Source: Achatina immaculata (Eukaryota; Mollusca; Gastropoda; Stylommatophora; Achatinidae). Taken from it: a DNA stretch of 64,000 nt. The position numbers and the translations under genes are program-made. Within the stretch, counting starts at the first letter, position 1, and the number at the start of each line of letters is the position of its first letter. Under the pieces are notes generated by a model. It saw only the letters and a program-made list of their open reading frames with translations. It did no database searches and was not told the origin of the DNA. Location of the stretch: contig CM019701.1 in the NCBI GenBank assembly GCA_009760885.1, forward strand, positions 36,222,697 through 36,286,696, written 5' to 3'. Below are positions 32,977 through 42,905 of this stretch, piece after piece.

Positions 32977-33322
32977 TTCAGGTGCCGTGCCGACTGGCGT
33001 TGGCTATTATGCTTCTCTAGAGTACACGATCCTTCATGCAGGCCATCAGCTCAGTTGGTGATCTCCTCTCACACCATCCCGTCAGACTGTCCAGTATCAT
33101 TTCTATTCGTCTTCCTCTTGATCTTCTTCCTTCTATTTTATGTTGTTATAATAATTTAAATGTCCCCTCTTCTCATTGCATGTCCTATGAAAGTACATTG
33201 TCTCTCTTATTTTTTTTTTTTTTTGACAAGAATTTTTGTCCCTCCAGCTCTTCTCATACATTCTTAATTAGTTATTTTTGCTGTCCAGGGGATTCGCAAC
33301 ATTCTTCTAATAAACCACATTT
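32977..33322 (-). mobile_element. LINE family C 3' end
   Basis: The sequence is collinear with 38702-39050 and 55896-56250. On the minus strand it encodes M-W-F-I-R-R-M-L-R-I-P-W-like residues at the 5' side and G-H-A-M-R-R-G-D-I, then the R-R-R-x-M-I-L-D-S-L region and the 3' terminus near 'cggcacctgaagatgat'. It is 5'-truncated at about 33322, next to a GT/TA microsatellite. Confidence 0.8.
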
Positions 33323-33474
33323 CTGTCTGTGTGTGTATGTATATATGTGTGTATGTATATACATTTCCTGATGTTGCTCTGCTGTATAGCAGCGCTGAAT
33401 AAAAAAATGATAGTGCTACATTGGTTCGTTTTACTGATTGCTTTGTCTTTTGTCATTCATTTCTCTGAGAACTT

Positions 33475-34752
33475 AACCATAATTAACCTACTGCCATTCA
33501 CCACTAAAGTATTTTGCAGAATAATCATCAACAGAATTGTGCCAACACTTGAGGAAAAACTTCGGAAAGAGCAGGCAGGATTTAGGAAAGGAAGATCATG
33601 CATAGACCACATATCTGTACTTAGACAAATATTAGAACAGGCAAATGAGTGGCATAGCACAACATATGCATTATTCATAGATTTTGAGAAAGCCTTTGAC
33701 AGTGTCAACAGAGATGCACTGTGGAAAATCCTAAGATGGCATGGCCTCCCCCATAAAATAGTTAATGTAATCAAAGCCCTATACGAGGGTTTTCAGTGCA
33801 AAGTGTTCTGTGGAGAACATACCTCCAGCAGCTTTAGGGTACAAACAGGAGTGAAACAGGGATGTGTACTATCACCAACATTATTTATCTTGGCAGTAGA
33901 CTGGTTAATGAAGGAGGCAATATCAGACAAACGCAGAGGATTACAATGGACCCTTGACACAGTGCTGGAGGACCTTGACTTTGCGGACGACATTTGTCTA
34001 TTATCAAGCAGTCACAAAGATATGCAAGATAAAATAAACAAGCTAACTCAGAATGCAAACAACATAGGACTAAAGATCAACGTAGGAAAGACAAAGTTAA
34101 TGAAGCAAAATGTGAACAACAGAAATGTACTCAGAGTAGATAGCAAGTTAGTGGAGGAGGTCAACGAATTTGTATACCTTGGCAGCAGAGTAGTAGAAAA
34201 TGGAGACAGCACAGAGGACATCAACAGCAGACTTACTACAGCAAACCAGGCTTTTGCAATGCTGCAGAATATATGGAAATAAAAAAACTAAGCACAAATA
34301 TGAAAATCAGGATATTTAAGAGTAATGTTCTAAGTGTACTACTCTATGGAAGTGAATGCTGGAAAATCACCAAAACCATAGAAAACAAGTTGAATTCTTT
34401 CCAGACTAAATGTTTACGAAGAATTAGAAAAATATTTTGGCCAAACACCATAAGAAATAACTTCTTATTGGCAGAAATGCAGATGAAGCCACTGACAACA
34501 ATTATTGAGGAAAGACGCTGGCGATGGTTGGGACATGTGTTTCGAATGACTGACAACTCACTACCAAAAATAGCACTAAGATGGACACCACAGGGGAACA
34601 GAAGTAAGGGTAGACCAAAAGAGACATGGAGAAGAACAACAGAAAGGATGTTGAGCAATAGAGGGCTCACCTGGGCAAGAGCAGAAAAAAAGGCGAAGGA
34701 CAGGCATTTGTGGAAAACCCTTGCGGAAGCCCCATGTGCCCTGGGCACTTAA
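33475..34752 (+). pseudogene. Reverse transcriptase ORF of LINE F, one frameshift
   Basis: 33475-34282 encodes the RT: Q-A-G-F-R-K-G-R-S-C; motif A F-I-D-F-E-K-A-F-D-S-V; motif B G-V-K-Q-G-C-V-L-S-P-T-L-F; catalytic F-A-D-D; L-K-I-N-V-G-K-T-K-L-M; and V-Y-L-G-S-R-V. A frameshift near 34280, in an A-run (ggaaataaaaaaacta), moves to the frame of 34273-34752: 'LYGSECWKITKTIENKLNSF', K-C-L-R-R-I, R-R-W-R-W-L-G-H-V-F-R-M, G-R-P-K-E-T-W-R-R, and the ending A-L-G-T. All catalytic residues of the RT are present. The endonuclease half is missing. It copies RNA into DNA at the insertion site in an active relative. The few lesions suggest a recent insertion. Confidence 0.85.
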
Positions 34753-34758
34753 GGTTCA
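33475..34758 (+). mobile_element. LINE family F copy, RT to 3' end
   Basis: A well-preserved 5'-truncated non-LTR retrotransposon. It starts at 'L-P-F-T-T-K-V-F-C-R', close to the beginning of the RT domain, and ends at 34752 just past the stop. A TSD was not resolved. It follows a GT-rich microsatellite and the conserved hairpin motif at 33362, and is followed directly by a family B piece at 34770. Confidence 0.85.
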
Positions 34759-34769
34759 GAGAGAGAGAA

Positions 34770-34978
34770 GCGTCATGATAATTTAGAGAAGACCATATTG
34801 GAAGGATACATAATGGGAAAAAGAAAAAGAAGAAGACCAAAACGAAGATGGCTGCAAGAAATCGTTGACGATCTGCAAATGGACGCAGCAGCAGCAGGCC
34901 ATCTTGCTCACAACCGAGAGGCCTACAGGAGTGCTGTTTGGGAGGCAAAGTTCCGCAAGGGACATGCAAATGAATGAA
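34770..34978 (+). mobile_element. LINE family B short 3' copy
   Basis: It encodes H-D-N-L-E-K-T-I-L-E-G-Y, 'MGKRKRRRPKRRWLQEIVDD', then L-Q-M-D-A-A-A-A-G-H-L-A-H-N-R-E-A-Y, and ends K-F-R-K-G-H-A-N-E, stop, with the GAATGAATGAA tail. It is about 200 bp and uninterrupted. Confidence 0.9.
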
Positions 34979-34982
34979 TGAA

Positions 34983-35470
34983 CCTTACTATCGCTCTGTC
35001 AAAAGTATTTTGCAAAGTCATTCTTAATAGAATTAAAGATATAGTGGATGCTGCAGTGAGAGAAGAACAGACAGGATTTCGAAAAGGGAAAAGCTCTCTC
35101 GACCAGATCTTTACTCTAAGAATAATACTTCAAGAACATATTTGAAAAAAAAACATTAATCCTGAACTTCATAGTCTTTAAAAAGGCACATGATACCATA
35201 CATAGAGGTTCATTGTGGAGAATTTTAAGACTCTGTGGAATACCATCTATAATTGTCAACATCATTAAGGATCTCTGCAATAGATACGTGTGTACAGTCA
35301 ACACAAAGGAAAGCATGAGTGAATGGTTCTGGATTGAAACAGGCATGAAATAATGATTATGCTATATCTCCTGCCTTTTGGAATTGCCGTTGTCTTCATA
35401 ATGAAAAAATATTGCACAGGTAAAACGGATGGGTACATTGGACCTAACTAGAAGGTCTTGATTTTGCAGG
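34983..35470 (+). mobile_element. LINE family A RT-domain fragment
   Basis: It starts 'S-K-V-F-C-K-V-I-L-N-R-I-K-D-I-V', then R-E-E-Q-T-G-F-R-K-G-K-S-S-L-D-Q, D-T-I-H-R-G-S-L-W-R-I-L and S-E-W-F-W-I-E-T-G-M-K, and ends at L-E-G-L-D-F-A near 35470, before the catalytic aspartates. Stops at 35146, 35352 and elsewhere. Confidence 0.8.
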
Positions 35471-35845
35471 TTTTCCGAGGCTCATTCAGAAATGCGCCCG
35501 TTCAAAATGTGATACGTTCAGAAATGTACAGAAATGCGCATGGTGGAGCGTAGAGTTTCTTTAAATAGAGACTTGTGATGTGCGATAGGTGGATCGTAAC
35601 TGAGGGTGGTGGGTAGAGAAACTGTTGAGGGGAGAGAGAGTGATACAATGGTAACCTACCCAGGAAAATGTGAAATAAATGATTATGGCTGGGGTAGAGG
35701 GGTTCTGGAGGATCTGAACTATATGTAACATGTGAGAAGAGAACAGAGCTTAGTAGAGCTAACAAAAATGTATTAAAATCACCAACTCACTTAATAATAG
35801 CATAAAATTCCATTACGAAATTTCTGACAAGTCTGTCAACTTTTT
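35471..35845. other. No gene recognised
   Basis: Includes a short repeat of 'gttcagaaatg' at about 35517-35530 and purine-rich sequence. An antisense open frame (35502-35765) has no recognisable domain. Confidence 0.3.
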
Positions 35846-37157
35846 CATTCATTCATTTATTTGCATGTCCCTTGCGGAACTTTCCCTCCCTAACAGCTCT
35901 CCTGTAGGCCTCTCGCTTGAGAGCAAGATGCCCTGCTGCTGATGCATCCATTTGCAGACCATCAACGATGTCTTGCAGCCATCTTCGCCTTGGTCTTCCT
36001 CTCCTTCTTTTTCCCATTATGTACCCTTCCAAGACGGTTTTCTCTAGATTATCATGACGTTTAATGTGTCCAAAATATTTCAGTTTTCTCTCTTTAATCC
36101 TCTTTACTAGCCAGCCTTCTTCAATATTATGTTCTTGTAGTATAGATATATTTGTTCTCTTTTGTGTCCATGATATTTGAAGAACTCTTCTGTAGCATTT
36201 ACATTCAAAAGCATTTATGTGTTTCTCAGCTGTTTTGTTAAGTGTCCAGGTTTCACAGGCATATGTTGCGATGGGAAAGATGCATGTCCTTAAAAATCTT
36301 ATTTTTGTAGTTCTGTCTGTTCCTCTCCACAGATTCTTTAGTTGTTTTACTTTCTGAAGAGTGATAGATGTCCTCCTTTTAATTTCTCTCATTGTATTTC
36401 CATTATTAGTTAGCAGTGATCCAAGATTCAAAACTCCACTTCTTCCAATTTTTCCTCATTGATATATATTTCAGTTGCCTTGTTTGTTTTGTCAGTTATC
36501 ATCAATTTAGTTTTCTTTGCATTAAGATAGAGGTTCTGCTCTTCGCTGTTCTTACGGACTGACATAATTAGTTTTTCCATTCCTTTTTGTGTCGTGGACA
36601 GTAACACTGTGTCATCAGCATATCTAATCTCTGGTATTTCATAACCTCCAATTGTTATGGCATCGTAATATTCTTTGTCTAGAATATTCTTCGAGTAGTC
36701 TATAAAGGCTAAATATAGATTCACATTAAACTCTCGGCATTTCACTATTATTAATCTTATATTGAATATATGATCTCTTGATCTTCTTCCTTGCCTGAAA
36801 CCAGCTTGGACCATACTGACTTCTTCTAATTTCTTACGAAGTCTACCCATTATGATTTTTAACAGAATTTTACTGGCATGACCAATCAGGGGAACAGTTG
36901 TGTAGTTTGTGCATAATTTCAGATTACCCTTTTTGGCAGTGGTATGAATACAGTTCTTTTCCATTCTTTTGGCCAAATACCTGAATGCCATCTCTTTTTA
37001 CATAATGCATGATAGATTGTTGCACATTCTTTTCATCCTACTTTAATAAATTCAGCTGTTATCTCATCACATCCTGGTGACTTACCATTTTTCAGATTCT
37101 TTATTGCCTATAAAACTTCTTCTTGTCAACTTTTTTAGACACTGAAATATCTGTTGG
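35846..37157 (-). mobile_element. LINE family B, longest copy here
   Basis: The 3' end is at 35846 (minus-strand tail GAATGAATGAATG), and the 5' limit is about 37157, where the Penelope-like fragment begins. It contains the region just before the RT (G-K-S-P-G-C-D-E-I-T-A-E-F-like residues near 37070), the N-terminal part of the RT and the full C-terminal tail, but the central RT is deleted. Confidence 0.85.
35853..36991 (-). pseudogene. LINE B reverse transcriptase pseudogene
   Basis: Two overlapping minus-strand frames. The upstream one (36428-36991) has Q-A-G-F-R-Q-G-R-R-S-R-D-H-I, a motif A relic A-F-I-D-Y-S-K-N-I-L-D, and then jumps directly to I-R-Y-A-D-D-T-V-L-L, so motif B (Q-G-x-x-L-S-P) and about 100 residues are deleted; N-A-K-K-T-K-L-M follows. 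After a 4-base net loss (near 36430) the second frame (35853-36431) carries 'RTTKIRFLRTCIFPIATYAC', E-T-W-T-L-N-K-T-A-E-K-H, K-Y-F-G-H-I-K-R-H-D-N-L, 'MGKRRRGRPRRRWLQDIVDG', and the end G-H-A-N-K. The enzyme cannot be functional. Confidence 0.85.
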
Positions 37158-37410
37158 TACAAACAGGCTTGTCACCTCTGTATTTTACATGCCCATTGAC
37201 AGCCACACCTATTTACTTTACACCTTCTCCCATCTTTAAGCCTGTAAGAACTCCATCTCATACTCCCAACTCCTCCGTCTTCGCCGCATATGTCAGGATA
37301 ATTTGAACTTTATAGATCAGTCCAACAATTTATTAGATTTTGTCCGTCATCGTCACTACCCAGAAAATGTCCTCCGTGAAACCTTCAACCGTATCCAACT
37401 AATGAGCTAT
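37158..37410 (+). mobile_element. Penelope-like element, RT C-terminal segment
   Basis: Reads Y-M-P-I-D-S-H-T-Y-L-L-Y-T, then C-K-N-S-I-S-Y-S-Q-L-L-R-L-R-R-I-C, then a D/N-rich segment and V-R-H-R-H-Y-P-E-N-V-L-R-E-T. This is the typical P-T-D-x-H-x-Y-L, N-S-I-P-Y-S-Q, R-L-x-R-I-C signature located after the RT core of Penelope-like elements. The 5' side is cut by LINE B. The matching downstream half appears at 38175 after an interruption. Confidence 0.65.
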
Positions 37411-38174
37411 GCAGCAGTATATTGAATGTTAGGATGTAAGATAGATAACTCATCTGAGAATTGTAAAAATTAATATAAAATGAGTTATCTTCTAAAGTAA
37501 TCAGCTGTTTGTGAGTATAGTCCATCTGCTTTTTCTCGGGTTGCATGAGGGTCACGGTTAAAGAATGACAGGAAAAAGGTCAGGTGAGAGAGAAATCATA
37601 TGACTGAGGGATAGTTGTGTTTTGTGTAATGTCTGAGATAGACGTCTGTTAGAAATGTTGTTTAGTGAAACAGATGTAGAATAGAGTGTATTCGGATGTT
37701 CAGATGACGACAGCACTCTGCCGAAACATATTATATCGTGGAGATGTTCAGTCTTGTGTCCATGGATTTTGTTGATGCTTTCGTCTTTCTCATCATATCG
37801 CTCATTAACTCATCGTCACCTCGTGCATCATTAAAGTCATTTCAACTGTAAAGTTACTGCTTCTCTATTACTATTTCCACTGAGAGAGAATGAACCTGGG
37901 AACAAGTAAGTCTGTGAAGTGAATAACAAAACAGTCGCAGAACAACGTAGAATAGTCGTAGATTAAATGAGATAAAATATTAACAGTAATTGATAAAGTC
38001 AGCACCTGTCGTTGTAAACAGAAAGAACATTATTCCAGTGGACAATAATGGAAATTTACAGAGAGATGAGTAACAAGTTTATACTCTACACGTAGAAGAG
38101 CAGAAGACTGAATCACCGAGTATCCTGCTTCAGCTGCAAAGAAGCATTCAGAAAAAAGCCTGTTACCTCATCTG
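37411..38174. other. About 760-bp interruption within the Penelope-like element
   Basis: There is no open frame and no recognisable ends. It interrupts a sequence whose two flanks are consecutive in Penelope-like proteins, so it is probably an inserted non-autonomous element. I could not see convincing inverted repeats. Confidence 0.35.
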
Positions 38175-38640
38175 ACAGAGTTAAGTTAGTACTGCCTTTC
38201 CACCCGCATGGTCAGATGGTTAAGAACATTTTTTTATCGTCATCTGCCACTAATCGAACTCGACCCCGACACCCGCGACATTTACTCTGATCTATCCCTA
38301 TTAGTATATAAATGTGACCCAAATCTTAAGGACATTCTTGTCCACAGCCACTTGAAGCGGAACTTTCCAACCAGAAAATGTAACCGCCCTCGTTGTGTTT
38401 CCTGACCTGTAGTCTGGGAAGCGAAAACAATCACCTTTCCTAAAACTATCCTCACTCTTCATGAGGGATTCACATCCGGGTCCTGTAATGTAATAAATCT
38501 CATCGTTTGCAAAATATGCAGGATAAATTATATTGATGAAACTGTCCTCAGACTCGGAGACAGAATGCAGAAACATGTGTACGATATCACCCAGCATGCT
38601 TTGAAACAAGTCCCGAATCATTTCCAGAGTGGATGTATAT
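38175..38640 (+). mobile_element. Penelope-like element, GIY-YIG endonuclease segment
   Basis: L-V-L-P-F-H-P-H-G-Q-M-V-K, 'LLVYKCDPNLKDILVHSHL', C-N-R-P-R-C (zinc-knuckle-like Cys residues), then, after stops, V-C-K-I-C-R-I-N-Y-I-D-E-T-V-L-R-L-G-D-R-M-Q-K-H, which matches the Y-I-G-E-T-x-R-x-L-x-D-R-x-x-E-H heart of a GIY-YIG nuclease (Gly changed to Asp). It ends near 38640 at a (TA)n tract. The C-x-x-C residues and the endonuclease together support Penelope-like over LINE. Confidence 0.65.
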
Positions 38641-38659
38641 ATATAATCATGTATATATA

Positions 38660-38698
<39 letters not shown>
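38641..38698. repeat. (TA)n microsatellite
   Basis: Imperfect then perfect TA repeats at the 3' boundary of a minus-strand family C LINE. Confidence 0.9.
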
Positions 38699-38699
<1 letters not shown>

Positions 38700-38872
38700 C
38701 ATCAGGTGCCATGCCGACTGGCGTTGACTATTATGCTTCTCCAGAGTACACGATCCTTCCTGTAGGCCATCAGTTCAGTTGGTGATCCCCTCTCACACCG
38801 TCCCGTCCGACTATCATTTCTCTTGGTCTTCCTCTTGATCTTCCTTCTATTTTTCCTGTTGTTATAATATTT

Positions 38873-39574
38873 TCAATGCCCCCTCTTCTCATTGCATGTC
38901 CTATGAAAGTACATTGTCTCTCTCTTATCTTTTTGACAAGATTTTTTTGTCTCTCCAGCTCTTCTCACACATTCTTCATTAGTTATTTTTGCTGTCCAGG
39001 GGATTCGCAACATTCTTCTAATAAACCACATTTCTGCTGCTTCCAATGATTTTTGTGCAGACCTGTCTATTGTCCATGATTCACTTCCATATAACAAGAT
39101 AGGTTCAATATAACATTTTATTACTCGTTTTCTAACATTCACTGATAAGGATGTGTTGGATAATATGTTTCTCATTCTCTGAAATGCATTCTTTGCTTGG
39201 CCTATTCTGTTCTTAATTTCTGTTCTGCATTTCCCATCTGAAGTTATTACTGCTCCAAGGTATTTGAATTTCTGCACCTGTTTTAGAATAGTTTTGTTTA
39301 ATTTTATACTGCATGTTGGTGGATTCTGTTTCTTAGATATAACCATAGTCTCTGTCTTTTTGATGTTCAAAGTAAGGGTTTTCTGTTCACTTTCTTTGGT
39401 GATTTTATCCAACAGATTTTGCAAGTATTGTTGGTTCTCGGCTATCAGTACTGTGTTGTCAGCATACAGAAGGTTGTTAATATTGTATCCTCCAAATTTT
39501 ATGCCTGGTTCTGTGGTGATCGTTCTTAGAATATTCTCACCGTACAGGAAAAAAGTTCTGGAAATAGTACACAT
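38873..39574 (-). pseudogene. RT C-terminal half of LINE C
   Basis: A 233-codon open frame: G-G-Y-N-I-N-N-L-L-Y-A-D-N (catalytic YADD with the second Asp replaced by Asn), L-N-I-K-K-T-E-T-M-V-I, F-K-Y-L-G-A-V-I-T-S-D-G, 'KNAFQRMRNILSNTSLSVNV', L-L-Y-G-S-E-S-W-T-I-D, 'MWFIRRMLRIPWTAKITNEE' and a frameshifted end. The upstream piece with motif B (39526-39774) is in another frame. The Asp to Asn change and frameshifts mean it is inactive. Confidence 0.8.
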
Positions 39575-39741
39575 CCTTGTCGCACCCCTTGTTTTATAGG
39601 TTGATATTTTCCAGTACTATTTTCAACTCGAATTGCTGCTTCTTGGTGCCAGTATAGATGTTTTACAATCCTCAGGTCTTTGCCGTCTATACTGATGTCT
39701 TCAAGCATTTTAATAATTTCATTATATTCCACCGTGTCCAC

Positions 39742-40252
39742 TAAAAATCTGTGGAGAAGAGCGGACAGAACCACAAAAAAATATTGCGATGGAAAAGATA
39801 CTTAAAAAGAGGCATGCATCTTTCCCATCGCAACATATGCCTGCGAGACCTGGACACTTAACAAAACAGCTGAGAAACGCATAAATGCCTTTGAATGTAA
39901 ATGCTACAGAAGAGTTCTTCAAATATCATGAGCACAAAAAGAACATATATATCTATACTACAATATAGTACTTAATATTGAAGAAGGCTGGCTAGTAAAG
40001 AGGATTAAAGAGAGAAAACTGAAATATTTTGGACACATTAAACGTCATGATAATCTAGAGAAAACCGTCTTGGAAGGGTACATAATGGGAAGAAGAAAGA
40101 GAGGAAAACCAAGGCGAAGATGGCTGCAAGACATCGTTGATGATCTGCAAATGGATGCATCAGCAGTAGGCCATCTTGCTCATAACCGAGAGGCCTACAG
40201 GAGTGCTGTTTGGGAGGCAAAGTTCCGCAAGGGACATGCAAATGAATGAATG
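39742..40252 (+). mobile_element. LINE family B inserted antisense into LINE C
   Basis: It begins at 'L-K-N-L-W-R-R-A-D-R-T-T-K' (decayed), continues through 'ETWTLNKTAEKRINAFECKC', E-E-G-W-L-V-K-R-I-K-E-R-K-L-K-Y-F-G-H-I and G-K-P-R-R-R-W-L-Q-D-I-V-D-D to G-H-A-N-E, stop, and tail GAATGAATGGATGAA. The flanks (family C codons F-D-K-V and D-T-V-E-Y) are adjacent in the C protein, so this is a later insertion. Only a very short, imperfect target duplication (about tccac/ttcac) is visible. Confidence 0.85.
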
Positions 40253-41947
40253 GATGAATTCACCTTGTCGAATGCATTGGTGTAATCAATGAAACGTAAG
40301 TAGAGATCTTTCTGTACTTCTAAAGCTCTTTCTGTTAATGTTCGTAAAGCATAAATGGCATTGTGTGTTCCCTTTCCTTCATCAAATCCAAACTGTTCAT
40401 CTGCTATTTCCATTTTTATCTTTTTCCTTGTTCTTCTCATAATTATTCTCAGAAGTAGATTTGTTATGTGACATGAGAGGCTGATAGTCCGGTGGTCATC
40501 ACATTCCTTTGCACCTGGTTTCTTTGGTAGTGATATAAACTTGGATTTAAGCAGGTCACTAGGAATATAACCACTGTTGTAAATGTCATTCAGTAACTTG
40601 GTTATTTTTATTCACATCTCCTCTAGCCCCTTTATTTCTTCTATTGTTATATTATCAGGCTCAATTGCTTTTCCTTTCTTAATGCTTTTCATGTGTTTGA
40701 TGGCATCTATGATTTAATCATCAAGTATTGGTGGTCCCTCACAGTTTTCAGTTCTGGTGTTAATTCTGGTCTTTCTCCTCCGATGTACTCTGTCCACCTG
40801 TCCACAATGTCTTATTTTGCCATTAACATTTTACCTTCTTTTGATTTCAGGCATCCTGTGGTATATTTTGTTTTCCTGCCTGTGAGTTCACTAATTCGTT
40901 TGTGTATGTTTTTGCTGTCTTTATTATGAGAGTCCTCTATCTGTCTGCACTGTTCATTTAACCACACTGCTTCTCTGCGTTTGCATCTTATTTCTTTATT
41001 TATCTTGCTATATTTTTCTTCGTTATTTTTACTTCTCCTCCTCTTGTCCATCAGTCCTAAGATTTCGTCTGTCATCCATTTATTTTTAGGGGTTTCTTTT
41101 TTTTGGTGGTATTATCTCCTTAATAGTTTAGTGGACAGAATCTCTTAACATTGCCCATTGTTCATCTATACTATTTATCTTTGCTGTTGCATTGTATCTA
41201 TTTGTTATAATAACTTTGTATTGTTCTCGCAGTTCTTGGTCATTTTTAAGGAGTTCTGTATTCAGTTTGATATTTCTCACTTTTCTGCATGCTTTCTTTA
41301 GCTTTATTCTAATTTTTCCACAGAATGGGTCATGGTCACTATTGCAGCGCTGGCATGGTTTTTGTTGTCAGCAATGCATTCTGGAATCGTTTGTTGATTA
41401 ATATGTAGTCTATCTGGTTAAAAGTCTTTTTGTCTGGGCTGCACCACGTTGCCAGTCTTCGAGGATGTTGTTTAAACCAGGTGTTTCCTACAACCATGCT
41501 ATGTATCCTTGTCCGTTCAATTAATTTACTGTTCTGTCATTCCTTTCCCCCAGTCCATAGTCACCAACGATGTCTGAAGTTCTTCCTTTACCAACTTTGG
41601 CATTAAAATCTCCCATGACTATAGTAACTTCATGTGACTTTGTGTGTTTTAGTGCTGTCTCTATGTCATTATAAAATAGGTGTACATCTTCTTCAGAACT
41701 TTCAGATGTTGGAGCGTACACTTGTATAATATTTATGTTTATTGGTCGTCCTTTCAGTTGGGCTAGTAGGACTCGTCCGAGATGTTCAAGTACCCTACAA
41801 TTGTCTTTGCTGTTCGTCAAATATTATACCTACTCCTCGTTCATGTTTCTCACTTCCTGAATATATTATTGTATATTTATCAGTTTATCTTCCCTGCACC
41901 TGTCCATCTAACTTCACTCATTCCTAATGTGTTGATCTTCATCCTTT

Positions 41948-41948
<1 letters not shown>

Positions 41949-41988
<40 letters not shown>
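41949..41988. repeat. (TA)n microsatellite
   Basis: About 20 uninterrupted TA units at the 5' boundary of LINE C. Confidence 0.95.
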
Positions 41989-41989
<1 letters not shown>

Positions 41990-42480
41990 TAGTCAGAGAT
42001 TTGACGGGCAAATCTCTTCCTAGGGGGAGGGGAAAAACATAACAGTATAGGGGTTTTTCTCTTGTAGCTTAGATATTAAATGGATGTAATCGATATTATT
42101 GTAAAGTTAGGGTGAAATGCTCATGGAAATATTTAGTCAAGAAACATGTGGAATCTTGATGTAGCCCGTCTTTATTGACTTAAGAGAGCAATTAAAAAAC
42201 AGCCTTGGGCTAAAATGGGATGAACATTGGATTATTGTTCGAAACTTTGGTGTCTCGAGGACTGACCTGAGAAAGGAGCTGACTGTTTTTTTTTTATTAG
42301 TTTAGGATTATTACTGTTCTAGCAGCGAGAGAGAAAGGAACAGGAATGATGTAGTTGTTAAATTGGCTAGGATGTGAGTTAGCAGTTTTCTGTAGTTACA
42401 TGTGAAGCTACTGAGTTGCCTCATGTTTTTTTTTTGTGAACTAAGAATTATAGAACTAAACATGTAAAAATAGTTCTTCT
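41989..42480. other. Unassigned, possibly LINE 5' UTR
   Basis: No coding signal. It precedes the endonuclease N-terminal fragment at 42770 and could be part of that element's 5' untranslated leader. Contains T9 and T8 runs. Confidence 0.25.
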
Positions 42481-42905
42481 TGTTAAGACCAGTGGGTCTA
42501 AAACTTTGTGATGTAAGTTTTGTGAAATTCAGTGACGTGCAAGATGGGGACATTTTTTTTTGACGCTCTCGCCGGCATACATAAATCAACGGAATACTGC
42601 TTGATCTGTCACATATCATGTACCGGTTGTTGGGCATAAGGCTAACAACCTTATCATGGGACCTATCTAGAGGCGACTCCAGATGGGAAAAAAAGATATC
42701 GTAACGGAAACTGGCAGAGAAACCAGGGATGCCAACTCCGAGGAGCTCATTCGTCGGCCCCAAACATGTGACAAAGATTGGATTCTGGAACGTAAGAACG
42801 ATGGCAGCACCAACAAAAACTACTCAGGTCACCATTTAAACATACTGGGCATCAAAGAAATGCGATGGCCAGAAGTAGATAAAAAGATCGGCGGAAAACG
42901 GTAAG
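42481..42905 (+). mobile_element. 5' end of an RTE-like LINE (endonuclease N terminus)
   Basis: The leader-like sequence includes 'gggcataaggctaacaacc'. From about 42775 the + strand reads K-I-G-F/L-W-N-V-R-T-M-A-A-P-T-K-T and, after a frameshift, L-N-I-L-G-I-K-E-M-R-W-P-E-V. This is the T-W-N-V-R-T-M ... L-D-I-L-G-I-S-E-x-R-W signature of the APE-type endonuclease start. It stops at the satellite array at 42906. The downstream family A piece at 45748 could be the same element. Confidence 0.65.

Larger units (their letters stand above)
38700..41948 (-). mobile_element. LINE family C, near-full-length but decayed, with nested LINE B
   Basis: Minus-strand order from 41948 to 38700: the endonuclease start M-E-R-M-K-I-N-T-L-G-M-S-E-V-R-W-T-G, G-V-G-I-I-F-D, I-N-I-I-Q-V-Y-A-P-T, and V-M-G-D-F-N-A-K-V-G (41590-41640); the linker; P-K-K-P-G-A-K-E-C; R-T-L; motif A F-I-D-Y-T-N-A-F-D-K-V; then, beyond a 510-bp family B insertion at 39742-40252, D-T-V-E-Y-N-E, V-R-Q-G-C-V-L-F-P-E-L-F, Y-A-D-N, Y-L-G-A-V-I and the GSESW tail, ending in a (ATC)n-like tail. 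This is the gene order of RTE-type LINEs called 'craniofacial development protein 2-like'. (TA)n lies at both ends. Confidence 0.85.

Noticed and set aside
34344..34969. Minus-strand frames of 100-134 codons
   Set aside because: Antisense shadows of LINE F and LINE B coding sequence.
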